Below are positions 5,448 to 11,803 of a DNA stretch of 40,550 nucleotides, in pieces. The notes under the pieces were generated by a model. It worked only from the letters and a program-made list of their open reading frames with translations. It was not told the origin of the DNA and ran no database searches. This stretch comes from a virus, in IMG/VR virus record IMGVR_UViG_3300044675_000560, positions 1 through 40,550 of that record, one strand, 5' to 3'. The position numbers and the translations under genes are program-made. Each line of letters opens with the position of its first letter. Position 1 is the stretch's first letter.

Positions 5448-5538
5448 GGAATTACTCGTCGGTATCGCTTTCTTCCTTCTCGGTATCTTCATTGTGACTA
5501 TCGTCTTGCCTAACCTTATCCGACTCATCCTTATCTAA
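5440..5538 (+). CDS. Possible 32-aa membrane peptide overlapping the sigma-like gene
   Basis: ATG at 5440 overlaps the nuclease stop and has GGGAG at 5431-5435. The product is MDEELLVG followed by a hydrophobic segment to the C-terminus, so it is a membrane peptide if translated. It is antisense to the acidic C-terminal tail of the leftward sigma-like gene; antisense Asp/Glu codons read as Ile/Phe/Leu/Val, so hydrophobicity could be an artefact. Confidence 0.35.
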   Translation: MDEELLVGIAFFLLGIFIVTIVLPNLIRLILI

Positions 5539-6138
5539 GAAAGAACGGAATCCGCCAAGCCTAGTGATAAGTCTTTTGATTGCACGATTGTGGCGCATGC
5601 GTGCAGCATCATCACTAGGCAAGGCGAGTTCCTCTGCAATAAGATTATAAGTTAATGAGTTTGCATACTTGTGATAGAGAATATGTCTATCCTCTGTATT
5701 AAGTTTCAGATATGCAGCCTTAATCTCAGCCATCATAGCCATCATATTTCCACCCTCTGCTGGCGCAGAAGGCTTTCCAGGCATGCCTAAGTTAAGTACT
5801 GGTGCTTCAGTTACATCACCACGCAGTATCGCTGGAAGCAACGCTTCAACAACTGCTGGCTCATAGAAAAACAAATCAGATACTTCATAGCCGATAGACT
5901 TTGCTTTCCATAGTTGGCAATAGTCCAGGGCTTGATTGCGCAGTGAACGATACAATAAGTTCTGAGTAGACTTCTTGCTAAAGCCTTCCCACTCCGTCAA
6001 CTTGCGAGGGTGCGACACAAACCATTCGTAGAGCGCCTGCTTAATATCTTCGCGGTCAACCATGCTATACTTTTTATGGTATTCGTCAGCGACATGCAAG
6101 ACAATGTAATCCCAAGGTTGGATGCGATTCCAGTCCAT
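5452..6138 (-). CDS. Sigma-70-like transcription factor (phage)
   Basis: Residues about 10-80 resemble sigma region 2 (helical, DREDIKQALYEWF, then an aromatic and basic helix QNLLYRSLRNQALDYC). Residues about 145-200 resemble region 4 with a helix-turn-helix (LNTEDRHILYHKYANSLTY, then IAEEL and a basic recognition helix RMRHNRAIKRL). An acidic tail (about 205-228) follows. The ATG at 6138 is chosen because it overlaps the upstream stop (TAATG); ATG 6144 and TTG 6150 are alternatives. As the last gene of the leftward early operon, it could direct host polymerase to late or control promoters. Divergence is high, so the sigma call is moderate. Confidence 0.6.
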   Translation of the reverse strand: MDWNRIQPWDYIVLHVADEYHKKYSMVDREDIKQALYEWFVSHPRKLTEWEGFSKKSTQNLLYRSLRNQALDYCQLWKAKSIGYEVSDLFFYEPAVVEALLPAILRGDVTEAPVLNLGMPGKPSAPAEGGNMMAMMAEIKAAYLKLNTEDRHILYHKYANSLTYNLIAEELALPSDDAARMRHNRAIKRLITRLGGFRSFLDKDESDKVRQDDSHNEDTEKEESDTDE

Positions 6139-6878
6139 TACCATTTCCAAGTTTTTCCTTCTACCGTAAAAGAATTGTTAACGATAGGGACTAGTTGTGG
6201 AACAACTGTCTTGCCGTCAACATGGAGAATGCCAAAGCCTTGTTGCCATGTGAATAGCCCAGCCTTGATATATTTAGCATTACGATAATCCATAAGGTTA
6301 CCAAGTTCTAATCCCCAAATAGTTTTTGGCTTACCACCACGATAACTTTGAGTATGATGAGTCAGACCCATACGGTGAGTATGACCGCAGACAACGGACA
6401 TGCCTGAACGCTTTGCTAGACCCAACGCCGTAGCACCAGCCGTAGGTTGGACGTTGCCTTCATCACCATGCATGAGTAACCAGCCAGGAGCGAGTTCATA
6501 AGGGTCAGCGTGATACTTAATTTCAAGTTCATCTAGCCCAAGAAAGTTCTCTAACTTTAATTCAGGTAGGCCAAGTAATCCTGGCGCTCTCATAGCAACT
6601 GTATTGAACAGTCTATCTGTATGATTACTGCGTACCATGTGCTCAACAGTTAAGTCGTATAAAACTTGTCGCGTGAGGTCTCTATCCCGTCCGATAGAAC
6701 GCTCATACTCTAACTCAGTTCCCTTACTCCACTTACTGATAGTCTGCATATCCATTTCATCGCCACAGGATACGACGGTATCTGGTTGGTACGCCTTGAT
6801 AAATCTAGCCACAGCCTTAGTGGCTTCTACATCGTGGTACGGTACTTGCAAATCAGATATGCAGACTATAGTTTTCAT
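6138..6878 (-). CDS. Calcineurin-like metallophosphoesterase
   Basis: The 246-aa product has the metal-binding motifs in order: SDLQVPYH (D9, with Gln11 where DxH is usual), CGDE (39-42), RSNHTD, MHGDEG and CGHTHRMG. The set supports a two-metal phosphoesterase. Phage members are usually found in replication operons and may act on nucleotides, RNA ends or signalling dinucleotides; the substrate is unknown. The start overlaps the HNH gene stop by ATGA (6878-6875). Confidence 0.85.
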   Translation of the reverse strand: MKTIVCISDLQVPYHDVEATKAVARFIKAYQPDTVVSCGDEMDMQTISKWSKGTELEYERSIGRDRDLTRQVLYDLTVEHMVRSNHTDRLFNTVAMRAPGLLGLPELKLENFLGLDELEIKYHADPYELAPGWLLMHGDEGNVQPTAGATALGLAKRSGMSVVCGHTHRMGLTHHTQSYRGGKPKTIWGLELGNLMDYRNAKYIKAGLFTWQQGFGILHVDGKTVVPQLVPIVNNSFTVEGKTWKW

Positions 6879-7198
6879 GGCTTCTTTTTAACCGCTTTCT
6901 TAATAGTCTTTTTCACAGCCTTTTTGACTGTGCGACGCTTATTTTCTTTGCCAACATTCTTTGAATGACTCATTGTTTGCAGGTTATCAATGCCGTCTCG
7001 CCCTGCTCGTCCTCCGTTGTCTTTATGGTCAACGTCAGTATTGCGTGGCAATGTCTTGCCCGTTGCATCTTCATAGTCTTTGCGTGCTTTGTTAGTAGAT
7101 GTTGTAGTGGTAGAGCCATCCTTCTTCTTACGTTTAATAACGTAGATAGGTCGTCCGCCGTTTTGCTTGCTTCCTTTGTATGGTCCAAAGATTTTCAT
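6875..7198 (-). CDS. HNH endonuclease with lysine-rich tail
   Basis: The 107-aa product has an HNH core: DVDHKDN (55-61), then DNLQTMSHSKN (71-81) with H78-x2-N81. The last 20 residues are almost all Lys, Ala, Val and Thr, a basic tail that may bind nucleic acid non-specifically. It sits in the replication operon, not beside the terminase where packaging HNH proteins usually lie, so a homing or DNA-processing role is more likely. Start and stop overlap neighbours. Confidence 0.8.
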   Translation of the reverse strand: MKIFGPYKGSKQNGGRPIYVIKRKKKDGSTTTTSTNKARKDYEDATGKTLPRNTDVDHKDNGGRAGRDGIDNLQTMSHSKNVGKENKRRTVKKAVKKTIKKAVKKKP

Positions 7199-7491
7199 CA
7201 GTTATCCCATTGTCCTCTCAGTACTAGCAATCCGATGATTGCGTAGTTTGCCATATCCTTAAATGAATCTTCTAAACTCTCATGCTCTGGGTCAGCACCG
7301 CTATCAACTAAGTTGTTGATGCGTGCTAACTTATCATGCATGCGTACTCGTAGACCATTGACTGCACCGCCAGGGGCTAACGAGATGTTCTTAGGACCAT
7401 AGTCCCTATGCTTGCTAATGAGGAGTTGAGACAACTCATTAACTGTATTATCAATATGAGTTTCTAAATGTAACTCACGCGCTATACTCAT
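7198..7491 (-). CDS. DUF1599/Nmad1-like protein (nucleotide-modification associated)
   Basis: The 97-aa helical product has the pattern SKHRDYGPKNI, RMHDKLARINNL, then ESLEDSFKDMANYAIIG, typical of DUF1599, a family related to all-alpha NTP pyrophosphatases and proposed to accompany nucleotide or DNA modification. A GAGGAGG ribosome binding site precedes ATG 7491, which overlaps the upstream stop (ATGA). It may hydrolyse or sense (d)NTPs; this is family-level inference. Confidence 0.7.
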   Translation of the reverse strand: MSIARELHLETHIDNTVNELSQLLISKHRDYGPKNISLAPGGAVNGLRVRMHDKLARINNLVDSGADPEHESLEDSFKDMANYAIIGLLVLRGQWDN

Positions 7492-7829
7492 CTATCCTCC
7501 TCTAGTAGTTCTTCTAGTTCTTCATCTATCAAAGACATGTGTTCATGTATAATTGCATCTTCAACTAACTTTTTCATTAGACCAATGTCTGACTCCGCTG
7601 CATACAATGTTCCATATGTTAGTTGGGTTATGGTCCGTACTTTTTCTGGATTGTCAGCGTTGTCAAAGAGTTGGCGTAACATACTTCCAACCAGTAATCT
7701 ATATCCATTAGGTAAGATAATTTCTGGATTAAATTCTTCTTCGCCGTTGTCCTCTATAAGATGGTCAGTTGCTTCGAAAATGTTATCGAAGTGTTGTCCG
7801 CATATACCGCAAGGTGGAATCTCAATCAA
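7488..7829 (-). CDS. Hypothetical acidic protein with N-terminal CxxC, 113 aa
   Basis: Starts at TTG 7829 overlapping the primase stop; this start is the least certain in the operon. The N-terminus has CGIC (7-10) and a later His (DHL), a partial zinc-finger pattern lacking a clear fourth ligand. The rest is helical and ends in a strongly acidic tail (EELEELLEEDR). No family is recognised. Its position between primase and the DUF1599 gene suggests replication or nucleotide metabolism. Confidence 0.6.
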   Translation of the reverse strand: MIEIPPCGICGQHFDNIFEATDHLIEDNGEEEFNPEIILPNGYRLLVGSMLRQLFDNADNPEKVRTITQLTYGTLYAAESDIGLMKKLVEDAIIHEHMSLIDEELEELLEEDR

Positions 7830-8448
7830 TGTTTAGCCCCATTTTTTCTTTGATGAATGACGCGCCGTATCGAATATAAGCAGAGTTAACATCTTCTCCG
7901 TCTCCGAAGGTAATCGTGGTGACTGGTAGTTCCCTCGCAAGACTTGCTGCGAACTCACGCCCTGGGGCATCACCGTCGGCAAAGACGAAGATGCGTTCAA
8001 AGTCTGCAAGTAATCTTGTATAGTGTTTCTTCCATGAGTTGGCGCCAGGAACCCCAATGCAGGGAACTCCAACGAGACGAGACATAGTAAGCGTGTCCAA
8101 CTCTCCCTCACAGACTCCAATCCAATCACCAGCATGTTCAATATCAAGTACGTTATACATGCGAGTATCAGCACCAACCATACCCATATACTTCGGTTCA
8201 ACAGCAGGGTTAAGAGAGCGAAAACGCAAATCAACCACGCCAGTTTTCGTGATATACGGAATACTAAGTCTGCCCGTGTACTGTTCATGTCCAGGTTCAG
8301 GCTCCTCTACTACGCCTAATCGCGCCAGACGTGCTACTTCCTTGCTTATTCCCCGACTTGCTAGGTAATCTTCCGCCAGAGAGATGCTTTCCGCGTACCT
8401 GCTGGTGGCTCTCCCCAGTAATTCCTTCTGCGATTGACTTTGCTTCAC
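7822..8448 (-). CDS. DNA primase, TOPRIM-domain ORF
   Basis: The frame runs up to 8619, but codons before about 8448 are the out-of-frame shadow of the zinc-finger ORF. A GTG at 8448 with GAAGGG 10 nt upstream gives a 208-aa protein. It carries the primase core: YLASRGISKEVARLARLGVV, a GRLSIPY strand, the TOPRIM Glu motif VCEGELD and the Asp motif FADGDAPGRE, then DGEDVNS. It overlaps the zinc-finger ORF by about 150 nt in a different frame. It is expressed either from its own start or by a +1 shift at GGGG (complement of 8413-8416). Confidence 0.8.
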   Translation of the reverse strand: MKQSQSQKELLGRATSRYAESISLAEDYLASRGISKEVARLARLGVVEEPEPGHEQYTGRLSIPYITKTGVVDLRFRSLNPAVEPKYMGMVGADTRMYNVLDIEHAGDWIGVCEGELDTLTMSRLVGVPCIGVPGANSWKKHYTRLLADFERIFVFADGDAPGREFAASLARELPVTTITFGDGEDVNSAYIRYGASFIKEKMGLNID

Positions 8449-8671
8449 GTATATCGCACCCTTCTTTTTTAGCAATAATTTGGATACTGTTGCCTTGCAT
8501 GCCACACGCGAAGCAATTAAAAATGTTCTGTCTTGTATTAAAACTAGCACTTGCATGCGAGTCGTTATGGAACGGACACTTAACATTGACCTGACCAGAA
8601 GAGCGGTTGATGTTAGCACCGTAGTGCTTCAATACTGCTACTATGTCTGGTAAGTCATCAACCAAATACAT
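8297..8671 (-). CDS. DNA primase, CHC2 zinc-finger ORF
   Basis: The 124-aa product contains the primase zinc motif: VKCPFHND (32-38) and FNCFACGMQGN (about 51-61), i.e. C-x2-H and C-x2-C. A helical segment (REAKSIAEGITGES) and a basic Gly/Ser-rich C-terminus follow. The catalytic TOPRIM domain is in the overlapping +1 frame. Two-ORF primases occur, as I recall, in some mycobacteriophages, so this may be a conserved arrangement and not damage. The start overlaps the upstream nuclease gene by 14 nt. Confidence 0.8.
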   Translation of the reverse strand: MYLVDDLPDIVAVLKHYGANINRSSGQVNVKCPFHNDSHASASFNTRQNIFNCFACGMQGNSIQIIAKKEGCDIREAKSIAEGITGESHQQVRGKHLSGGRLPSKSGNKQGSSTSGAIRRSRGA

Positions 8672-9026
8672 CGCCCAACCTTAATACTAGATACGAATCT
8701 GCTATTGATTTTCCTCGAGCCTTGATAAGTACCGCAGCGAGGACGGCGTTACGGTCAAGACCCCTTGCTTCTGCATAATGTGCTGCTTCTGTTTGAGCCT
8801 CTTTCGTCCAACCGCTGAGGTCAATAGCGTTGCCCGCCCCTGGGGCTTTGCATTCAATGATTCCAATGCTTGCTCCAATGAAGTCTGCTCTGACAACAAC
8901 GTCGCCTTCATCTTTTGCACCTGTGCGAGCAAGTCGTTCAGCATCAAATCCAAGAGTTCTAAAGTAATCTTTGGTGTCCGTTTCAAAGGTTGCACCTCTA
9001 GCCTTGTGACTCTTCCTTGTTGTCAT
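8658..9026 (-). CDS. Holliday-junction-resolvase-like PD-(D/E)XK nuclease
   Basis: The 122-aa product (ATG 9026, GGAG 6 nt upstream; an in-frame TTG lies at 9038) has ARGATFETDTKDYF near the N-terminus, RTGAKDEGDVVV (catalytic Asp) and IIECKAPG (ECK). This is the E...D...ExK layout of archaeal Hjc-type and VRR-NUC-like nucleases. The C-terminal helix and strand (ADSYLVLRLGDVF) fit the fold. It probably resolves recombination intermediates of phage replication, or trims DNA, in a pathway with the adjacent primase and ATPase. Confidence 0.75.
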   Translation of the reverse strand: MTTRKSHKARGATFETDTKDYFRTLGFDAERLARTGAKDEGDVVVRADFIGASIGIIECKAPGAGNAIDLSGWTKEAQTEAAHYAEARGLDRNAVLAAVLIKARGKSIADSYLVLRLGDVFG

Positions 9027-9153
9027 CTTTATCTCCAAAGTTAGGTACTTCTATCGCTTCAATTGCCGTACGCAGTGCGCCTTCGAAGTTGGATGTGATT
9101 GCATCTGCTGCATCTTGCCAACCGTGGATGTATGCTTGTTCTAAAGATTTCAT
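8998..9153 (-). CDS. Small hypothetical protein, 51 aa
   Basis: ATG at 9153 with AGGGGA just upstream and a stop at 8998, overlapping the start of the resolvase-like gene by 29 nt in another frame. The 51-aa product has a helical N-terminal half (SLEQAYIHGWQDAADAI) and an acidic, Lys-containing tail. It fills what would otherwise be a 135-bp gap in a tightly packed operon. The pattern of Trp/Asp/Ala helices resembles small ATPase- or SSB-interacting peptides, but no function is claimed. Confidence 0.6.
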   Translation of the reverse strand: MKSLEQAYIHGWQDAADAITSNFEGALRTAIEAIEVPNFGDKDDNKEESQG

Positions 9154-9161
9154 TGTGTCCC

Positions 9162-9944
9162 CTAAACATTCTCTGGTATATCATCGATGTACATGTATTC
9201 TGGATTAAATGCTAGCCATGTCATGAGCGTTCCGTTGGCATCTGCTCTTCCATAGCGATTCTTGACTGATGCAACGCCCATTGATGTGCCAACAGTCCCG
9301 AGCGTACATATGAGTGCAGGGAGTTGAGAGACTTTTCCTTGGATTGCACTTCTTGGTTGACAAGGATTTCCTGGAACTGCCTCCGAAGTGTGATGTAGTA
9401 CAACAATCGCTGCATTAGTATCTCTCGCAAGAAATTTTAACTCCTTCATAATTGCTCGCATAGATGCGAACTCCTCGCCACCGTCGGTGGCTACATCCAT
9501 GAGGTTGTCCAAGATAATCAAGTGCGGGGGGCAACCCCACAACTCTTCAAACGCTTGGACTTCCTCATCGATATCTTCTAGCGTGGGTGATGATTCGAAT
9601 GACCAAACTATATGATTTCCTTTTTGGAGGACTGCCTTAGTCCAACCAACATCAGTATTAAGTTTCCGCTCTACATCTGACTGGCTCTTGCCAGAAATCA
9701 TAGATGCTAAACGCATAGCCATTGTATGTGCGTTGGTATCTGCAGATATATACAAGGTTGGTACGTTAGTTTTGAGTGCAAGTGCAAGAGCAAGGGTAGA
9801 TTTTCCTGCTCCTGGAGCACCTGCAAACATAGAAACTTCTGAACGACGAATGATAATCTTGTTCGCTTCGAATGCTTTAAAAGAACTAGGAAGAGGTTCC
9901 CCTCCGATAGAGGCACGACCTACTGAACGTACTAGTGTTCTCAT
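9162..9944 (-). CDS. RecA/DnaB-like P-loop ATPase (replicative helicase-type)
   Basis: The 260-aa product has Walker A GAPGAGKST (42-50) and Walker B HLIILD (141-146). HHTSEA after a beta strand (AAIVVLHH), and SAIQGKVSQLPALI, resemble the H3/H4 region of DnaB/RecA-fold ATPases such as RepA and AAA_25. There is no DnaB N-terminal domain, so it is a compact single-domain motor. It probably unwinds or loads at the phage origin with the two-part primase. AGGAAGAG precedes ATG 9944. Confidence 0.8.
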   Translation of the reverse strand: MRTLVRSVGRASIGGEPLPSSFKAFEANKIIIRRSEVSMFAGAPGAGKSTLALALALKTNVPTLYISADTNAHTMAMRLASMISGKSQSDVERKLNTDVGWTKAVLQKGNHIVWSFESSPTLEDIDEEVQAFEELWGCPPHLIILDNLMDVATDGGEEFASMRAIMKELKFLARDTNAAIVVLHHTSEAVPGNPCQPRSAIQGKVSQLPALICTLGTVGTSMGVASVKNRYGRADANGTLMTWLAFNPEYMYIDDIPENV

Positions 9945-9987
9945 CGGCTCTCTTCCTAGTTAATTTAAAATGGAAATTGTTCTGGTA

Positions 9988-10392
9988 TTAGTTGACTGGC
10001 TTGCATTGGTCCGCGCCCTGAGGCATCGGACAGACCCACATCGCGTATGGATTCCCCGTCTTGCTGGAGATTCCCGACTTGTACTTGCGAGGCCCGTGTT
10101 GGCACGTCGGTCCACCCTGTACGGGGGTTGCTGGAGCCGTAGCGGACGGAGCCTGAGCCTGGGGTGGTACGGAGGAGGTGGATTGCATTGTGCCTTGAGT
10201 TGAAGGCGATGTCGCTAAAGGGGCTACCCCATACGCACCGACTACCAAACGCTGAACTGCAGCAATCTGAGTTGAATAATCGCCCATTGATTCCAATAGG
10301 ACGCTAAGTTCATCTGCTGTCTGTGCTCGTACGTTAATCATGTCACCAGCAGGTGTCTTATATGATACTTGTAACTTCCAGTCTTCGGCCAT
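9988..10392 (-). CDS. Zinc-ribbon protein of the replication module (SSB-like role suspected)
   Basis: The 134-aa product has an N-terminal beta-rich part (WKLQVSYKT...INVRAQTADEL), a flexible Pro/Ser/Thr/Gln/Ala linker (about 60-95) and a C-terminal zinc-ribbon-like segment. That segment has TCQHG, KSGISSKTGNPYAMWVC and a last Cys in ADQC, a layout common in actinophage replication loci. AAGGAT precedes the ATG, which abuts the nuclease stop. Single-strand DNA binding is plausible from domain layout and context, not proven. Confidence 0.6.
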   Translation of the reverse strand: MAEDWKLQVSYKTPAGDMINVRAQTADELSVLLESMGDYSTQIAAVQRLVVGAYGVAPLATSPSTQGTMQSTSSVPPQAQAPSATAPATPVQGGPTCQHGPRKYKSGISSKTGNPYAMWVCPMPQGADQCKPVN

Positions 10393-11004
10393 TTATTTAT
10401 CCTTCTTAATCGAGAATTGGCAGTACTCTGTGAGTCCACACATGTACTGACAACTGTTTGTGTTGGGCAAGAATATCGCAGCCTTGCGTGCTTTGTCAAA
10501 TGTTTCTATGAGGTACTCCATCTTCTCATAGGTGTACTCAGATAGGTCCACCATCTCAGAGATGTTGTTACCGCGAGACATATAGTAAGTTCCCCATTTG
10601 ATTTCGATACCGAACTGTTGTTCGAGACCTAGTTTGTAGAACCCAAGTTGTAGACTGCTGGTAGGTGTGTTCTGTGATGTCTTTAAGTCGACAATGACAA
10701 GTTCGCCATTGACCTCGAACACACGGTCAATAATCATTTTAACTGCCACGCCTTTGACGACGGGAGTTAGGGCAAGTTCGATTCCTGGGTTGCCATCTGG
10801 TGCTGTCCAGATTTTCCAGTTAGCGTTAGTCTTGCGCCATGCGATGTAGGCCTCGACCCACTTAGGGCCTTGGTTCTGCCAGAAGTTGACGTCTTCCTTG
10901 TTAGGGTTAGCCTTGGTAGCACGACCACCAACGCGAGCATTGGTTAGGTCGATATCACCTTTGGACTCAAGCCATGCTTGGTCCCATAGTTGTTGAGTGC
11001 TCAC
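10393..11004 (-). CDS. Cas4/RecB-type nuclease, C-terminal catalytic part (split gene)
   Basis: The 203-aa product carries the PD-(D/E)XK core: IIDRVFEV (D93) and VIVDLKTSQ (D106-x-K108), then QLGFYKLG (motif QxxxY-like). Three C-terminal cysteines, C185, C189 and C195, are arranged like the last three ligands of the Fe-S cluster in Cas4/AddB-type nucleases. The N-terminal His and first Cys are in the upstream ORF. GTG 11004 has a textbook AAGGAG five bases upstream and overlaps the upstream stop by GTGA, so this is a genuine separate start. Confidence 0.8.
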   Translation of the reverse strand: MSTQQLWDQAWLESKGDIDLTNARVGGRATKANPNKEDVNFWQNQGPKWVEAYIAWRKTNANWKIWTAPDGNPGIELALTPVVKGVAVKMIIDRVFEVNGELVIVDLKTSQNTPTSSLQLGFYKLGLEQQFGIEIKWGTYYMSRGNNISEMVDLSEYTYEKMEYLIETFDKARKAAIFLPNTNSCQYMCGLTEYCQFSIKKDK

Positions 11005-11192
11005 ATGTTCTCCTTATCGTAGTTTTCACACGCTAGGTGGAACGCTGAACCGCCAACAGACCAGACGGATGGGGCTTCCTCCTTGTTGAGGAGTCTACCG
11101 AGGTAGTATTGATACCCACACGTGAGGTAGGTAGTGAATGCAGAGTACGATATGTGCTCTGGTAGAGTATATTCTTCTAGTTTGATTGACAT
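11001..11192 (-). CDS. Cas4/RecB-type nuclease, N-terminal part (split gene, leaderless)
   Basis: The 63-aa product has ISYSAFTTYLTCGYQYY (C25, equivalent to the first Fe-S Cys of Cas4/AddB families) and a GGSAFH motif (H52, RecB-family motif I His). It ends where the C-terminal ORF begins. The ATG at 11192 lies 7 nt after a perfect TATAAT, so the mRNA likely starts at the ATG; no Shine-Dalgarno is present. The frame extends to 11228 but that part overlaps the promoter. In most relatives this segment is fused to the catalytic part. Confidence 0.75.
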   Translation of the reverse strand: MSIKLEEYTLPEHISYSAFTTYLTCGYQYYLGRLLNKEEAPSVWSVGGSAFHLACENYDKENM

Positions 11193-11198
11193 AGTTCT

Positions 11199-11228
11199 AT
11201 TATAGACATAGACACCGCTAGGTGTCAA
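11199..11228 (-). promoter_or_regulatory. Leftward early promoter (leaderless)
   Basis: On the minus strand TTGACA (11228-11223), an 18-bp spacer and TATAAT (11204-11199). Both hexamers match consensus. The predicted start coincides with the ATG at 11192. It should drive the whole replication operon down to 5452. Confidence 0.85.
11211..11226. promoter_or_regulatory. Inverted repeat in promoter spacer (GACACCGCTAGGTGTC)
   Basis: Six-bp perfect arms around GCTA, overlapping the -35 and spacer of the leftward early promoter. The position is ideal for a repressor operator. It is unrelated to the GTTCGG palindromes. Confidence 0.55.
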
Positions 11229-11240
11229 TTGTTTAAATAG

Positions 11241-11268
11241 TTGACAATTGGAAATTTATCTGTATAAT
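11241..11268 (+). promoter_or_regulatory. Rightward promoter of the 11343 gene
   Basis: TTGACA at 11241-11246, 16-bp spacer, TATAAT at 11263-11268. It is back to back with the leftward early promoter (the -35 boxes are 12 bp apart). It gives a leader of about 70 nt with a small GC hairpin (11291-11305). Confidence 0.8.
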
Positions 11269-11342
11269 TGATATATAAAGAAAATATATAAAGGCCTTCG
11301 GCCTTGTATATAGTATATAAACTATAATATCTAAGGAGTACT

Positions 11343-11495
11343 ATGTCAAATTTTTTTGAAGTAGCATTAGCCTCACTCACTGGTATCGCGGTATTCTATG
11401 TCTTTGAGGCATTCTATTATGAGATAAAGGCTCGAATCAATGGTCGTCAGTACGAGAAATTCTTGGAAGAACTAGAGGAAGAAATCCAACCGTAA
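11343..11495 (+). CDS. Small membrane protein, 50 aa (moron-like cassette)
   Basis: ATG at 11343 with AAGGAG at 11333-11338. The 50-aa product has a hydrophobic stretch (about residues 7-22: VALASLTGIAVFYVF), then basic residues and an acidic C-terminal helix (FLEELEEEI), consistent with a single-pass membrane protein with a cytoplasmic tail. It is the only rightward gene between two leftward operons and has its own promoter and terminator. Function unknown; membrane-located exclusion proteins often look like this. Confidence 0.7.
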   Translation: MSNFFEVALASLTGIAVFYVFEAFYYEIKARINGRQYEKFLEELEEEIQP

Positions 11496-11514
11496 CCCTT
11501 TAGAAATGACAAAA

Positions 11515-11560
11515 GACCCCCTTACCCTAGTATAATCACTAAGGTAGGGGGGTTTCTTGT
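11515..11560. terminator. Bidirectional intrinsic terminator
   Basis: CCCCCTTACC (11517-11526) pairs with GGTAGGGGGG (11543-11552) with one G-U, continued by TAGT/ACTA around an ATAATC loop. The rightward strand is followed by TTTCTTGTCTT; the other strand reads into a T-rich run (GTCTTTTGTC). It separates the 11343 gene from the converging late operon. Confidence 0.85.
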
Positions 11561-11590
11561 CTTAAAACAGCCTTCTAAGGCGTTTAATGG

Positions 11591-11779
11591 CTATTCTTGA
11601 GCGCTACGTCCGAACTCTGTAGCAGATGAATCTAGCCACTTGAGGATAGGACCAGCAGCACCAGCAAGGGCTGCCATTGATAGTGTCTTTAGGTCTGTCT
11701 CACCAGCAAGGTATAGTGCTACGGCAGCGGCTGCTGCTGCACGAAACCATGATAGTGCGATTTGCTTGAATTGTTCCAT
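11591..11779 (-). CDS. Putative holin, 62 aa
   Basis: The 62-aa product has one or two hydrophobic Ala-rich helices (AAAAAAVALYLAG and TLSMAALAGAAGPILKWL) with short charged ends, typical of small phage holins, and lies directly after the endolysin. It would permit endolysin access to peptidoglycan. It is the last gene of the late operon, ending about 40 bp from the terminator. Identity as holin rests on size, topology and position. Confidence 0.65.
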   Translation of the reverse strand: MEQFKQIALSWFRAAAAAAVALYLAGETDLKTLSMAALAGAAGPILKWLDSSATEFGRSAQE

Positions 11780-11803
11780 GTGTATACTCCTAGGGGTAGG
11801 TTA

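Noticed and set aside
6139-6150. Upstream TTG start for the sigma-like gene
   Set aside because: ATG 6138 (or 6144) is coupled to the preceding stop with a GGAAA upstream; TTG 6150 would lengthen the overlap without support.
8449-8619. N-terminal extension of the TOPRIM frame
   Set aside because: These codons are the out-of-frame reading of the CHC2 zinc-finger ORF and show no primase features.
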